NCBI RefSeq assembly: GCF_014655595.1
Contig: NZ_BNBL01000016.1
Span: 1 to 64,000 of the forward strand
Direction: 5' to 3'
DNA from: Streptomyces griseocarneus
Lineage (GTDB): Bacteria; Actinomycetota; Actinomycetes; Streptomycetales; Streptomycetaceae
Length of the DNA: 64,000 bases
Position numbers and translations under genes: made by a program. A model generated the notes under the pieces. It had not been told where the DNA came from, ran no database searches, and saw only the letters and a program-made list of their open reading frames with translations. This document shows positions 33,899 through 41,750 of the stretch, piece after piece; within the stretch, counting starts at the first letter, position 1; each line of letters starts with the position of its first letter.

Positions 33899-34966
33899 TC
33901 ACATCCGCCAGTCGCCCGCGATCTTCAGCAGGCGGTCGTTCTGCTCGGGAGTGCCGATGGTGATCCGCACCCCCTCGTCGCCGAAGGGGCGCACCATGAC
34001 TCCCGCCGCCTCGCACGCGTCGGCGAACGCCTGCGTGCGCGAACCGAGGCGCAGCCAGACGAAGTTGGCCTGACTTTCGGGAACGCTCCAGCCCGCGGCC
34101 CGCAGGGCATCGGTGACCCGAGCGCGCTCGGCCACCAGGGTCCGCACCCGCTCCAGCAGTTCGGGTTCCGCTTTCAGCGAGGCCCGCGCGGCGGCCTGGG
34201 CGAGTCCGCTGACGCCGAACGGCAGGCTGCAGGCGCGCAGCGCGGCCGCGACCGGCGGATGCGCGACCGCGTAGCCGACGCGCAGTCGTGCCAGCCCGTA
34301 CGCCTTGGAGAAGGTGCGCAGAACGGCGACGTTGGGACGGTCGCGGTAGAGCTCGATGCCGTCGGGTACGTCGGTGTCGTCGACGAACTCGCGGTAGGCC
34401 TCGTCGAGCACCACCAGCACGTCGTCCGGCACCCGGTCGAGGAAGCGCTCGAGCTCACCGCGGTGCACGGCCGTGCTGGTCGGGTTGTTGGGGTTGCACA
34501 CGATGACCATGCGAGTGCGGTCCGTCACCGCATCGGCCATGGCCTCCAGGTCATGCCGCTCGTCACGCAGCGGAATCTGCACGGGGGTGGCCCCAGTGGC
34601 CCAGACGAGCATCGGGTACGCCTCGAACGAGCGCCAGGCGAAGAGCACTTCGTCCCCTTCGCCGACCGCGGCGCACAACAAGTCCTTGATGACGCCGAGC
34701 GATCCGGTGCCGGGCACGAGGTGCTCCGGGGGCACCGCGAGGGAGGCGGACAGCTCCGCGATCAGCTCACTGCTCTTCGAATCGGGGTAGCGGTTGACGC
34801 GTCCCAGTTCCTCGCGCATCGAGGCGACGACCGACGGCAGCGGGGGGTAGGGGTTCTCGTTCGACGACAGCTTGTCCACCAGGTCGCTGGGCGCGGCCCG
34901 GCCCGGGACGTAGCGAGGCAACCCGGAGACGTCGGCGCGCAGCCGGGGGGCAGGTGCAGAGGGCAT
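33899..34966 (-). CDS. HisC-type PLP aminotransferase
   Basis: The 355-residue fold-type I aminotransferase resembles histidinol-phosphate and aromatic aminotransferases. Motifs are LSSNENPYPPLPSV, VCNPNNPTSTAV, LVVLDEAYREFV, the PLP lysine in LRTFSKAYGLARLRVGYAVA, and FGDEGVRITIGTPEQNDRLL with the carboxylate-binding Arg. It should exchange an amino group with a 2-oxo acid or aldehyde substrate of the island pathway. Similar enzymes act in bacilysin and peptidyl-nucleoside pathways. It could be a second hisC, but its location and the absence of other his genes argue against it. The EPSP-synthase-like gene lies 118 bp upstream on the same strand. Confidence 0.9.
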   Translation of the reverse strand: MPSAPAPRLRADVSGLPRYVPGRAAPSDLVDKLSSNENPYPPLPSVVASMREELGRVNRYPDSKSSELIAELSASLAVPPEHLVPGTGSLGVIKDLLCAAVGEGDEVLFAWRSFEAYPMLVWATGATPVQIPLRDERHDLEAMADAVTDRTRMVIVCNPNNPTSTAVHRGELERFLDRVPDDVLVVLDEAYREFVDDTDVPDGIELYRDRPNVAVLRTFSKAYGLARLRVGYAVAHPPVAAALRACSLPFGVSGLAQAAARASLKAEPELLERVRTLVAERARVTDALRAAGWSVPESQANFVWLRLGSRTQAFADACEAAGVMVRPFGDEGVRITIGTPEQNDRLLKIAGDWRM

Positions 34967-35084
34967 TGGGGGAACTTCCTGAACGGGGGAAGCGGACGGT
35001 CGTGCGGGTGCGTCGCTCGCCTGCCGGGCCCGGCGGTACGCGCTGCTGAGGCAGGGCGGACCGCCGGGATTGCCGCGGACAGGG

Positions 35085-36434
35085 TCAGGCGACGGCCCCG
35101 GCGGGCGCGTCCTCCTCCTCGACAGCGGTGGTCCGCGCCCCTGCCTTGGTGAACTCCTCCATGAAGCTGGGGAAGGACAGCTTGACGTCCTCGAAGCCCG
35201 AGAACTTGTTGGCGGACTGCATCCGCAGGCCGGCCACGAACAGCGACATGAAGATGCGGTGGTCACCCCAGCTGGACAGCGTCACTCCGCCGGGGTACGT
35301 CTTCGCGCCGCGGACCAGGAAGCCGTCGCAGACCCCGTCGGCGTACAGGACCTCGATGTCCACGCCCGCGCGGGTCAGTTCGGCGGCCATGGCCTCGATG
35401 CGTGACGCCTTGTGGAACCGGGTGAGGCGTCCGCCGGTCACCTTCAGGCTGCCCTGCACGTACGCCCCGAGGGCGGCGAGCGTGGGCACGATGTTGGGGC
35501 AGTCCATCACGTCCACCTCGAAGTCGCCGCACAGGCTGCCCTCCGGGTTGTCGACGATCATCGACAGGGTTTCCTCGTCGAAGGTGACGCTCACCCCGAG
35601 CTTTTCCAGGATCGGGACGATCGCGAACTCACCCTGCAGGCTGTCGCCGTACACGTTGGTCAGGACGGTCCGGCCCGGGAAGAGCGCGGCGGCGGCCAGC
35701 AGGTACGAGGCAGAGGTGTAGTCCTCGTGGATGGTGACGTCCTGGGTCTGGTAGTGGGAGGGCTCCACGTGGAAGTGGCGCATGTCCTCCGACGCAGCCA
35801 GCTTGATGCCCGCGTCGGTCAGGCTCGCCAGCGTCTGCCGGATGTACGACTGGGAGTAGACCTCGCCCGTCACCTCGATCTCCACCGGGCCCTCGGCCAG
35901 CGGCGCGGCGAACAGGATGGCGGTGATGAACTGCGAGCTGATGTCGCCCGGCAGCCGGCAGGTGCCGCCCTTCAGGCCGCCTCCCCAGTTGACGACCGGG
36001 GCCTTGCCCTCGTCGGCGATCGATTCGATGTCCGCGCCGAGTTCGCGCAGCGCGTCCAGCAGGGGTGCCATCACGCGCCTGCGCAGGGTCGCGTCGCCCG
36101 TCACCACGGTCGGCGACGGCAGGGCGGAGGCCAGCGCCGTCACGATGCGGAACACCAGACCCGAGCCGCGGGACTGGACGACGCGCCGGATGTCCGGGAG
36201 GGTCCCTCCGATGCCCTTGATCTCCAGGAAACCCTCGTGCTCGGTTATCTCGGCGCCCAGGGCACGGCAGGCGGCCTTCATCGTCTCCGTCTCGTCGCAA
36301 CGGAGGTCGTTGTAGACGCGTGACGTTCCCTCGGCCAGCGTGCCTACCAGAATGGCCCGTTGCGTCTCCGGCTTCGAGGAAGGGACGCGGAAAGTTCCGG
36401 AGAAGGAATCGATCGGATCAACCTTCAGCAGCAT
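35085..36434 (-). CDS. Divergent EPSP-synthase-family enolpyruvyltransferase
   Basis: The 449-residue protein has the two-domain fold of AroA/MurA enzymes. Conserved elements are FRVPSSKPETQRAILVG (Lys21, Arg26), GSGLVFRIVTALAS, PGDISSQFITAILFAAPLA (Ser166, Ser167, Gln168), DYTSASYLLAAAAL, DVMDCPNIVPTLAALGAY (acidic catalytic residue) and SSWGDHRIFMSLFVAG (Asp391, His392, Arg393). The usual K-S after VPG is K-P here. The RxKExDR motif reads R-F-H-K-A-S-R at 339-345, so the Lys-Glu pair is changed. It is therefore unlikely to be a housekeeping AroA and may transfer enolpyruvyl to another acceptor, as NikO and PolA do, or catalyse an elimination. Confidence 0.85.
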   Translation of the reverse strand: MLLKVDPIDSFSGTFRVPSSKPETQRAILVGTLAEGTSRVYNDLRCDETETMKAACRALGAEITEHEGFLEIKGIGGTLPDIRRVVQSRGSGLVFRIVTALASALPSPTVVTGDATLRRRVMAPLLDALRELGADIESIADEGKAPVVNWGGGLKGGTCRLPGDISSQFITAILFAAPLAEGPVEIEVTGEVYSQSYIRQTLASLTDAGIKLAASEDMRHFHVEPSHYQTQDVTIHEDYTSASYLLAAAALFPGRTVLTNVYGDSLQGEFAIVPILEKLGVSVTFDEETLSMIVDNPEGSLCGDFEVDVMDCPNIVPTLAALGAYVQGSLKVTGGRLTRFHKASRIEAMAAELTRAGVDIEVLYADGVCDGFLVRGAKTYPGGVTLSSWGDHRIFMSLFVAGLRMQSANKFSGFEDVKLSFPSFMEEFTKAGARTTAVEEEDAPAGAVA

Positions 36435-36953
36435 CCTGATGTCTCCCGTTTCGCATCGTTCGCCGCCTGATGTCTTGCAGGCGATGTCGCTTTGAGGTCT
36501 GGGCCGGCGATATTCGCGGAGCGGGAACATGTCGTCCCGCCGCTTGGCGCTTCGATGTCGGGGCGGGAGTTCGGAAAACTCTCCTGGCGCGCATGGCAAC
36601 CCTCCGCCGGCCTGGAGGGCGCGATGGGAATTCTGCGTCCCGTGGGGCGGGAGCGGCAATAGGTCCATCTGCCCATGGCGTTTCCGGCGCAAGGTGGTCC
36701 GGAGCCTCCTTTGCCGAGGTGTGGCGCTGTCGTCGGCGCTCAGCGGCATCACCGGGGCCGGGAGGGGGGGACCTAGGTCCTATTCTGGCCGGCCCGGTCC
36801 CGTGCGAGGCTGTGGCAGCGCGATCAACGCATTGAGGGCTGTCCCCGGGGTTCGGGTTCATCCTTCGGTTCCGAAAGGCCTGCCTTTCACCGCCGTCAAC
36901 GGTCCCCGCGGCCGGGCACATCCATGTTTCCTGTGAACCGTGAGGCGACATCC
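36435..36953. promoter_or_regulatory. Divergent control region of the island
   Basis: This 519-bp gap separates the EPSP-synthase-like gene from the ATP-grasp operon and must hold both promoters. It contains the 12-bp perfect palindrome GGACCTAGGTCC at 36769-36780, followed by TATTCTGG, a plausible operator for the double-HTH regulator. Frames of 80-180 codons crossing it lack coding features. Confidence 0.5.
36769..36780. promoter_or_regulatory. Perfect palindrome GGACCTAGGTCC
   Basis: A 12-bp perfect palindrome in the divergent promoter region, 174 bp before the first ATP-grasp gene. LuxR-type dimers bind similar dyads; the assignment is inference. Confidence 0.4.
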
Positions 36954-38195
36954 ATGTCCAGCGCAATCCTGTTCTTGAACCGCTGGTCCTTGTACGAGGA
37001 CGAGCGGCGCTGGGAGAACCGCCTCGCCGCCCCCGAGCTGGTCTTCGACCCGGAGACCGACCGCGTCACGTACCTCTGCGACGAGGGCGGCCGCAGCGGA
37101 GTGCCCTCCGATGCCGAACGGGTCCACGTCGTACCGGACTTCGGTGACGTGGACGGTGTGCTGGAGCTCGTCGACGCCATCGTCCGCGACGAGGGCCCGT
37201 TCGACCACGTCATCGGCTTCTCCGAGATGTTGCTCGACCTCGCGGCGACCCTGCGCGAGCGGTACGGCATCCCGGGCCCCGGTGTCGAGGAGACCTCCCG
37301 GTTCCGCGACAAGAGCGTCATGAAGGAGCGGGTGTCGCGGGCCGGCCTCCGAGTGCCGCGCTGGGCGACCTGCCACACCGAGGAGCAGACCCTCGCGGCC
37401 GCCGAGGAGTTCGGCTACCCCGTGATCGTCAAGCCGGTGCGAGGGGCGTCCAGCCAGGGGGTGCGCGAGATCGCCTCGGCCGAGGAGCTGCGGGCCCTGT
37501 GCGCCGAACGGAGCCTGGACGACCTCGAGATCGAGGAGTTCGTGCAGGGCGATATCCTGCACGTCGACGGCGTCCTGGACGCCGAGGGCAAACCGCTGTT
37601 CCTGTGCACCTCGCGCTACATCTCCACCTGTCTGGACTACGAGGCCCTGGGCACGCCGCTCGGCTCGGTCTTCCAGACGGACCCCGAGGTGCGCGACCGC
37701 TGCGAGGACTTCGCCGTGCGCTGCCTGACCGCGCTCGGTCTGCGCGGCTCCGCCTTCCATCTCGAACTCTTCGACACCGGCGACGAGTTGGTGTTCCTGG
37801 AGGTCGGGGCCCGGGTGCCGGGCGCGGACGTGTCCTATGTCATCAACGACGTCCACGGCGTGAACCTTTGGCGGCTGTGGGTCGACGTGCTGCTCGGCCG
37901 CTCGGTGTACCTTCCGGTCCCCGATCCGTCGCTGAGCGGCGGCTGGCTGATCATCCAAGGTCCCAAGCCGCTGCCCCGGAAGGTCACCGCCGCGACCCCG
38001 CTCCTGGGTCACATTCCGTATGTGTACCGCGAGCTGGTGCCGAGGCCGGGTGAGGTCCTGGAATCCAGGCCCGGCTCGTACGCCACGCTCCAGGGCGGCC
38101 GCTTCCTGTTCCGGGGCGGCACCCAGAAGCAGATCGAGGAGGCCGTGAGCCAGGCGAGTGCGCAGTACCGCCTGACGACCGAGCCCCTCCCGTAG
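36954..38195 (+). CDS. ATP-grasp carboxylate-amine ligase (first copy)
   Basis: The 413-residue protein matches ATP-grasp ligases that join a carboxylate to an amine through an acyl phosphate. ATP-binding elements are FRDKSVMKERVSRAGLRVPR, YPVIVKPVRGASSQGVREIA and EEFVQGDILHVDGVLD; the metal-binding end is FHLELFDTGDELVFLEVGAR. The C-terminal lid domain follows. ATG 36954 has GAGG nine bases upstream. It heads a seven-gene operon running to 44938. With the second ATP-grasp gene it could build an amide or dipeptide bond. Confidence 0.9.
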   Translation: MSSAILFLNRWSLYEDERRWENRLAAPELVFDPETDRVTYLCDEGGRSGVPSDAERVHVVPDFGDVDGVLELVDAIVRDEGPFDHVIGFSEMLLDLAATLRERYGIPGPGVEETSRFRDKSVMKERVSRAGLRVPRWATCHTEEQTLAAAEEFGYPVIVKPVRGASSQGVREIASAEELRALCAERSLDDLEIEEFVQGDILHVDGVLDAEGKPLFLCTSRYISTCLDYEALGTPLGSVFQTDPEVRDRCEDFAVRCLTALGLRGSAFHLELFDTGDELVFLEVGARVPGADVSYVINDVHGVNLWRLWVDVLLGRSVYLPVPDPSLSGGWLIIQGPKPLPRKVTAATPLLGHIPYVYRELVPRPGEVLESRPGSYATLQGGRFLFRGGTQKQIEEAVSQASAQYRLTTEPLP

Positions 38196-38253
38196 ACCGC
38201 CCGAACCATTGCGTGCCATAGGCCAGAGAACCATCGAGTCCGTGGAGGAAGAC

Positions 38254-39345
38254 GTGGCCCAGTTGAGCCATGCGGAGCTGGTTGAGAAGAAGTTCGTGCT
38301 GTTCGCCGATGAATGCTTCGGACTCTTCACGAGCAAGATTGCCGCCTCACTGGTCCGCTACAACGGGGACCGCTGCGTCGCCGTGATCGACAGCCTTCAG
38401 GCCGGCCGGACCGTCCAGGACGTCCTCGGCTACGGCGGCCCGATCCCGATCGTCAGCCGCGTCGAGGACGCTCTGCACCTGTCCCCCGAGGTCCTGATCA
38501 TCGGCAAGGGGCTGCACTCCGCCGACCTGCCCGAGTCCTGGAAGCCGCACATCCTCTCCGCCGTCCAGAACGGCCTGCACCTGATCAACTCGATCCACTA
38601 CCGCCTCGCCGGCGACCCGGACATCGCCCGTGCCATCCGGGACAAGGGCGTCACCGTCTGGGAGACCAAGGACACCCCGCCGGTGCAGCTCAACAAGGCC
38701 CGTGTCCTGGACCTGGACACCTGGGTCATCCACACCTGCGGCAGCGACTCCAACATCGGCAAGAAGACGGCCGCTCTGCAGATCTGGCAAGAGGCCAACC
38801 GCATCGGCATCAGCACCGGCTTCGCCGCCACCGGCCAGAGCGGCATGCTGATCTCCGGCCATGGCATCGCGGTCGACGGCGTGCCCGGCGACTTCATGGC
38901 CGGCGCCGTCGAGCAGGTCGTCATGGATGCCGCGGCCGGCAAGGAATGGGTCGTCGTCGAGGGCCAGGGTTCGCTCAACCACATCGGGTTCAGCAGCGTC
39001 GCCCTCGCCATCCTCCACGGTGCCCTGCCGCACGCCCTGGTCTTCTGCCACCGCCTCGGTGCCGAGCGCACCAAGGTCTGGGAGACGCCCATCATCCCCA
39101 TCCCCGAGCTCATCCGCCTGAACGAGGAGCTCTCCGTCTTCGAGCGGCCCGCCAAGGTCGCCGCCATCAGCGTCAACAGCTTCGGCTACTCCGAGGAGGA
39201 CTACCGCCGCGAGGCCGAGAAGCTGGAGGTCGACACCGGACTGCCCGTCGTCGACCCGGTCCGTGAGGGCGGCGCCCGGCTCGTGGAGATCCTGCGCGCC
39301 CACCAGCGCGAGACCCTCGACCGGCTGTCCGACCTCCGGCGCTGA
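38254..39345 (+). CDS. DUF1611 (DgcN-like) P-loop protein
   Basis: The 363-residue protein has an N-terminal Rossmann-like domain (FVLFADECFGLFTSKIAASL, PIPIVSRVEDALHLSPEVLI) and a C-terminal P-loop domain with HTCGSDSNIGKKTAALQIW. Further motifs are FAATGQSGMLISGHGIAVDG, VVEGQGSLNHIGFSSVALAI and LVFCHRLGAERTKV. This is DUF1611; its best-known member, DgcN, works in bacterial D-glutamate catabolism. Placed between two ATP-grasp ligases, it may activate or acylate an amino-acid intermediate. GTG 38254 is chosen because GGAGGAAGAC precedes it; TTG 38209 lacks such a site. Confidence 0.85.
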   Translation: MAQLSHAELVEKKFVLFADECFGLFTSKIAASLVRYNGDRCVAVIDSLQAGRTVQDVLGYGGPIPIVSRVEDALHLSPEVLIIGKGLHSADLPESWKPHILSAVQNGLHLINSIHYRLAGDPDIARAIRDKGVTVWETKDTPPVQLNKARVLDLDTWVIHTCGSDSNIGKKTAALQIWQEANRIGISTGFAATGQSGMLISGHGIAVDGVPGDFMAGAVEQVVMDAAAGKEWVVVEGQGSLNHIGFSSVALAILHGALPHALVFCHRLGAERTKVWETPIIPIPELIRLNEELSVFERPAKVAAISVNSFGYSEEDYRREAEKLEVDTGLPVVDPVREGGARLVEILRAHQRETLDRLSDLRR

Positions 39346-39377
39346 GGGCGACCCGGGAACTTCGAGGAGATGCACCG

Positions 39378-40694
39378 ATGAAGCGAGCGATCCTGCTCCT
39401 CATGCACCAGGGCAAGTCGTACACCGAGGAGATCGCCGCGGCCGCCGCCGGGCTCGATCTGGCCCTGGTCGCCCTCAGCTCCCGGCCGGAGACGCCGGGG
39501 GTGCTGGAGGCGAGCCGCCGGCACCTGGCGGACTGCGTGGTCACCGAGGAACCCGAACTGGGCTCCGGCGACCTCGACAAGGCCGTTCTCGAACTCGCCG
39601 ACCGGGGCTACCGGGTCGAGGCCGCCCTCGCCACCTTCGAGGGCTACCGGCTGCTGATGGCGGAGCTCAACGACCGGCTCGGCGTGGACGACTCCGCAGA
39701 GGCCGTGCTGCGCCTCTGCCTCGACAAGTACGAACTGCGCCGCCACCTCTTCGCCGAGGGGCTGAGCGAGGTCCGGCTCCACCGGCTCACCCCCGGTGTG
39801 ACCCCCGAACTCGATCCCTCCGCGCAGTGGTTCGTCAAGCCGGTACGCGGTGCCTCGTCCTTCGCGACCTTCGTCCTGAACGACGTCGACGACCTGGCCG
39901 ACCTGCCCGCGCTTCAGGAGCAGATGCGCGCCGACCAGCGCATGAAGGCAATCTTCATGGACCGGTACGACTTCCTCGTCGAGGAGTACGTCGAGGGCCC
40001 GGAGTTCAGCTTCGAGACCTTCGTCCTCGACGGCCGGGTCCACCACCTGTGCGTCCACGAGAAGGCCCGCGTGGAACGCCTGGAGCGGACCGTCCTGGAG
40101 GGGATGTCGGTCAGCCCGCCCGTGAGCCTCGACCGTGAACTCGTCCTGGAAGGAGCCGACCACGTCACCCGCTGCCTCGCCGCGCTGGCGGAGCACGGGA
40201 TGGTCGCCGGCGTCTTCCACATCGAGGTCAAGTACTGGGAGTCGAAGAAGCGCTGGGAGATCATCGAGATCAACCCCCGGATGGGCGGCAGCCTGATCGA
40301 CGCCAGTGTCCAGACCGTCACCGGGCACTCCCTCCTGGACCTGTGGACCGAGTCCCTGCTGCTGCCCGATGGCGAGCGGGACGCCTTCCACGACCGGCTC
40401 ACCGGCGCCTCCCAGCTGGAGGCCCTGCGCACCGGCGCACCCACCCGGGCGACCGTGTTCCTCAGCAAGTACGGAGAGAAGGGGCGGACCGTCGACGCGA
40501 TCCGCTTCGAGCCGCCCACCCGCCCGCCCCGGATCCTGCGAGTCCACGTGGCGGAGGGAACCGAACTCGACGCGTCCGACCGGGGCATCTGCCTGATGGA
40601 CGCCCTGTGGGACGCGGCGGCCGACGACCTCGAGGCCGAGACCGACTTCCTCGACCGACACGCGACGGAGCATTTCCACGTCAGCTACCGCTGA
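39378..40694 (+). CDS. ATP-grasp carboxylate-amine ligase (second copy)
   Basis: The 438-residue ligase has LDKYELRRHLFAEGLSEVRL, WFVKPVRGASSFATFVLNDV, FLVEEYVEGPEFSFETFVLD and VFHIEVKYWESKKRWEIIEI with NPRMGGSLID, the Glu/Asn metal site of ATP-grasp enzymes. It shares KPVRGASS with the first copy but is otherwise divergent, so the two probably use different substrates. It resembles L-amino-acid ligases such as BacD. ATG 39378 has GAGGAG upstream, 32 bp after the DUF1611 stop. Confidence 0.9.
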   Translation: MKRAILLLMHQGKSYTEEIAAAAAGLDLALVALSSRPETPGVLEASRRHLADCVVTEEPELGSGDLDKAVLELADRGYRVEAALATFEGYRLLMAELNDRLGVDDSAEAVLRLCLDKYELRRHLFAEGLSEVRLHRLTPGVTPELDPSAQWFVKPVRGASSFATFVLNDVDDLADLPALQEQMRADQRMKAIFMDRYDFLVEEYVEGPEFSFETFVLDGRVHHLCVHEKARVERLERTVLEGMSVSPPVSLDRELVLEGADHVTRCLAALAEHGMVAGVFHIEVKYWESKKRWEIIEINPRMGGSLIDASVQTVTGHSLLDLWTESLLLPDGERDAFHDRLTGASQLEALRTGAPTRATVFLSKYGEKGRTVDAIRFEPPTRPPRILRVHVAEGTELDASDRGICLMDALWDAAADDLEAETDFLDRHATEHFHVSYR

Positions 40695-40760
40695 CCACGG
40701 CACCACACTCCGCCCCTTTATTGAACATCCCTTGCGAACCCTCTTGTGAAGGAGAACGCG

Positions 40761-41510
40761 ATGAACCGCGTGCAGAACTCCGGGATCACCCACCCGAAGC
40801 CGTTCTACAACGAGGAGCAGAGCCGTCTGAAGAAGGCCGAGCTCGACCGCTACATGGACAAGAAGATGGCGGAGTGGAAGGCCACCGTCCCCTTCGCGTC
40901 CCACCTGACCGACCCCGAGCTCCACCAGGCTTACTACCGCCGCACCCTCATCGAGCACGTGTGGCGCATCCGCCTCTCCCGGGTCAGCCAGTCCAAGGCC
41001 ATCTACAAGATCGCCCAGGTCGCGCCCAGGGCCGCCCGCGACTACGCGCAGTACCAGGCCGATGAGATGCTCCACGACAAGCTGTACATCGCCGACGCCG
41101 CGGCCGCCGGCATCACCGAGGAAGAGATCCTCGCCACCGAGCCCTACCTCTCCACCCGTCTTCTGGAGGGCTTCTTCTACTACACCCTGGAGCACGAGTC
41201 GGCCCTCGCCCCGGTCGTCTCGAACTACCTGGTGGAATACACCCAGATGAAGCTCCAGCCGGCCATCGTCGAGAACCTCCAGGAGCGCCTCGGCAAGGAG
41301 AACGTCAAGGGGCAGGCCGCCCACCTTCACGTCGACACCACCGAAGACCACTCCCAGGAGATGTGGGACATCCTCCACCAGCTGCTCTTCAGCGAGGAGG
41401 ACTTCCAGAAGGTGCTCAAGTACATCGACGACGTCCAGGAGATCCTCGCGCTGTTCTTCCGGGAGATCTACGAGGACACCGTCGCCAAGCACGCGCAGAC
41501 CGCCGAGTGA
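40761..41510 (+). CDS. Heme-oxygenase-like diiron oxidase (HDO/TenA-like fold)
   Basis: The 249-residue all-helical protein has candidate iron ligands spaced as in HDO enzymes: Glu102-x2-His105 (QADEMLHDKLYI), Glu144 or Glu146 with His145 (YTLEHESALA), and His188/His190, Asp192/Asp196 and His197 (AHLHVDTTEDHSQEMW). Glu-x2-His recalls UndA; relatives (BesC, SznF, PolF) do desaturation, C-C cleavage, N-oxygenation or ring formation on amino acids and fatty acids. A thiaminase TenA role is unlikely because the Cys-Tyr-Glu thiamin site is not evident. AAGGAG lies before ATG 40761. Two hairpins separate it from the next gene. Confidence 0.82.
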   Translation: MNRVQNSGITHPKPFYNEEQSRLKKAELDRYMDKKMAEWKATVPFASHLTDPELHQAYYRRTLIEHVWRIRLSRVSQSKAIYKIAQVAPRAARDYAQYQADEMLHDKLYIADAAAAGITEEEILATEPYLSTRLLEGFFYYTLEHESALAPVVSNYLVEYTQMKLQPAIVENLQERLGKENVKGQAAHLHVDTTEDHSQEMWDILHQLLFSEEDFQKVLKYIDDVQEILALFFREIYEDTVAKHAQTAE

Positions 41511-41580
41511 TCCGTACGTCCCGGACCCCGCGCCGACGACAGAACCGGCACGCGGGGACGTCGGGCGCCTGAGGGGTGAA

Positions 41581-41627
41581 CCGGTCGAGGGATTCACGGG
41601 GACCTTCCGTGTCCCCGTTTCGGACCG
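41581..41627 (+). terminator. Nested hairpin in the island operon
   Basis: ACGGGGAC (41596-41603) pairs with GTCCCCGT (41611-41618), with outer arms CCGGTC and GACCGG. It lies 70 bp after the diiron oxidase gene and could attenuate read-through. Confidence 0.55.
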
Positions 41628-41637
41628 GAGACACAAC

Positions 41638-41681
41638 GGGCGGCCGCGAGCGCCCCGGCCGAGGGACGCTCGCGGCCGCCC
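41638..41681 (+). terminator. Second, strong hairpin in the island operon
   Basis: GGGCGGCCGCGAGCG and its exact complement form a 15-bp stem around a 14-nt loop, 70 bp before the dioxygenase gene. With the preceding hairpin it suggests that the operon is split into two expression units or carries an attenuator. Confidence 0.6.
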
Positions 41682-41750
41682 TCCCCGACCCGTACGAGCC
41701 CCGTCCCACCCTCACCGCGCCCCCGCAACGCAGCAGAGAGGAACCCCGCC

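Noticed and set aside
33899..34966. Housekeeping histidinol-phosphate aminotransferase
   Set aside because: No other his genes are adjacent and the gene lies inside the accessory island; a pathway role is more likely.
36470..36966. Frames of 120-180 codons in the divergent promoter region
   Set aside because: No coding features; they overlap the necessary promoters and extend into neighbouring genes.
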